NCBI GenBank assembly: GCA_030679915.1
Contig: JAUXRY010000019.1
Span: 1 to 45,223 of the forward strand
Direction: 5' to 3'
Source of the DNA: Thiobacillus sp.
Lineage (GTDB): Bacteria > Pseudomonadota > Gammaproteobacteria > Burkholderiales > Thiobacillaceae
DNA length: 45,223 nt
The first letter of the stretch is position 1. Every line of letters starts with the position of its first letter. The notes beneath the pieces are model-generated. The model had not been told where the DNA came from and did not search any database. It saw nothing but the letters and a program-made list of their open reading frames with translations. A program made the position numbers and the translations under genes. Below, one piece after another: positions 45,074 through 45,223 of this stretch.

Positions 45074-45223
45074 ATGAATCCCGCCATGAATGACACCGCC
45101 GCCGCATCGCCCAAAAACCCCAATCAGCTGATCGAACTGCTGGTCAACATCGTCATCCCCTCCGTCATCCTGATGAAATTCAGCGGACCGGAGGACCTGG
45201 GCGCCGTCAACGCATTGCTGCTG
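45074..45223 (+). CDS. VC0807-like membrane protein, 5' part only
   Basis: The first 50 codons, cut by the window end. MNDTAAASPKNPNQLIELLV leads into NIVIPSVILMKFSGPEDLGA, resembling the start of VC0807-family integral membrane proteins of unknown function. Start ATG 45074 or 45086 (MNPAM). Nothing else can be said without the rest. Confidence 0.6.
   Translation, partial: MNPAMNDTAAASPKNPNQLIELLVNIVIPSVILMKFSGPEDLGAVNALLL

Overview
The window reads as chromosome of a Gram-negative betaproteobacterium, most likely a chemolithotrophic sulfur-oxidiser relative (Thiobacillus or another member of the Nitrosomonadales). The evidence is the lptD-surA-pdxA-rsmA block with amgK and murU on its other side, the pepP-ubiH-ubiF run, a DsrC-family protein, and base composition near 60% GC. 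The taxon is inferred from gene content. I see no rRNA, tRNA or CRISPR array.

Layout. 1-2045: a DUF4202 gene and an Old Yellow Enzyme. 2129-9395 (minus): outer-membrane biogenesis operon lptD-surA-pdxA-rsmA, followed by an LTA-synthase-like membrane phosphotransferase. 9409-17210 (plus): cell-wall recycling kinase amgK, then a palindromic repeat element and an orphan membrane protein that separate amgK from its usual partner murU, then pepP, two ubiquinone FAD hydroxylases, dsbC and a methyltransferase. 17299-20308: an ABC exporter made of a lipoprotein adaptor, an ATPase and one permease, with 4-nt overlaps.

20309-25960 looks like an inserted accessory island between the exporter and a LysR gene. 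It holds a divergent pair: a protein ending in a peptidoglycan-binding-like domain (minus) and a protein of about 1,296 aa with a STAND/NACHT-like P-loop NTPase core (plus). Repeats lie in the shared intergenic region and a 12-bp near-direct repeat flanks the island. This is the best candidate for an undescribed system, probably antiviral or conflict-related.

25961-27987: a LysR regulator divergent from a DsrC-family protein that keeps only one of the two redox cysteines, followed by an HPP membrane protein. 28014-31488: cardiolipin synthase, DedA protein and an HtrA-type protease. 31603-35645: an oxidative-stress locus with katG, a 101-aa protein and an overlooked 28-aa ORF on minus, and oxyR plus a YidH-like membrane protein on plus. 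35661-41463: metR translationally coupled to modABC on minus, facing metE on plus. 41464-45223: a decayed nhaR pseudogene, an HPF/RaiA-like protein, a Bax-inhibitor-1 family protein, a bacterial voltage-gated sodium channel with a TLESWSM filter, and the start of a VC0807-like membrane protein cut by the window end.
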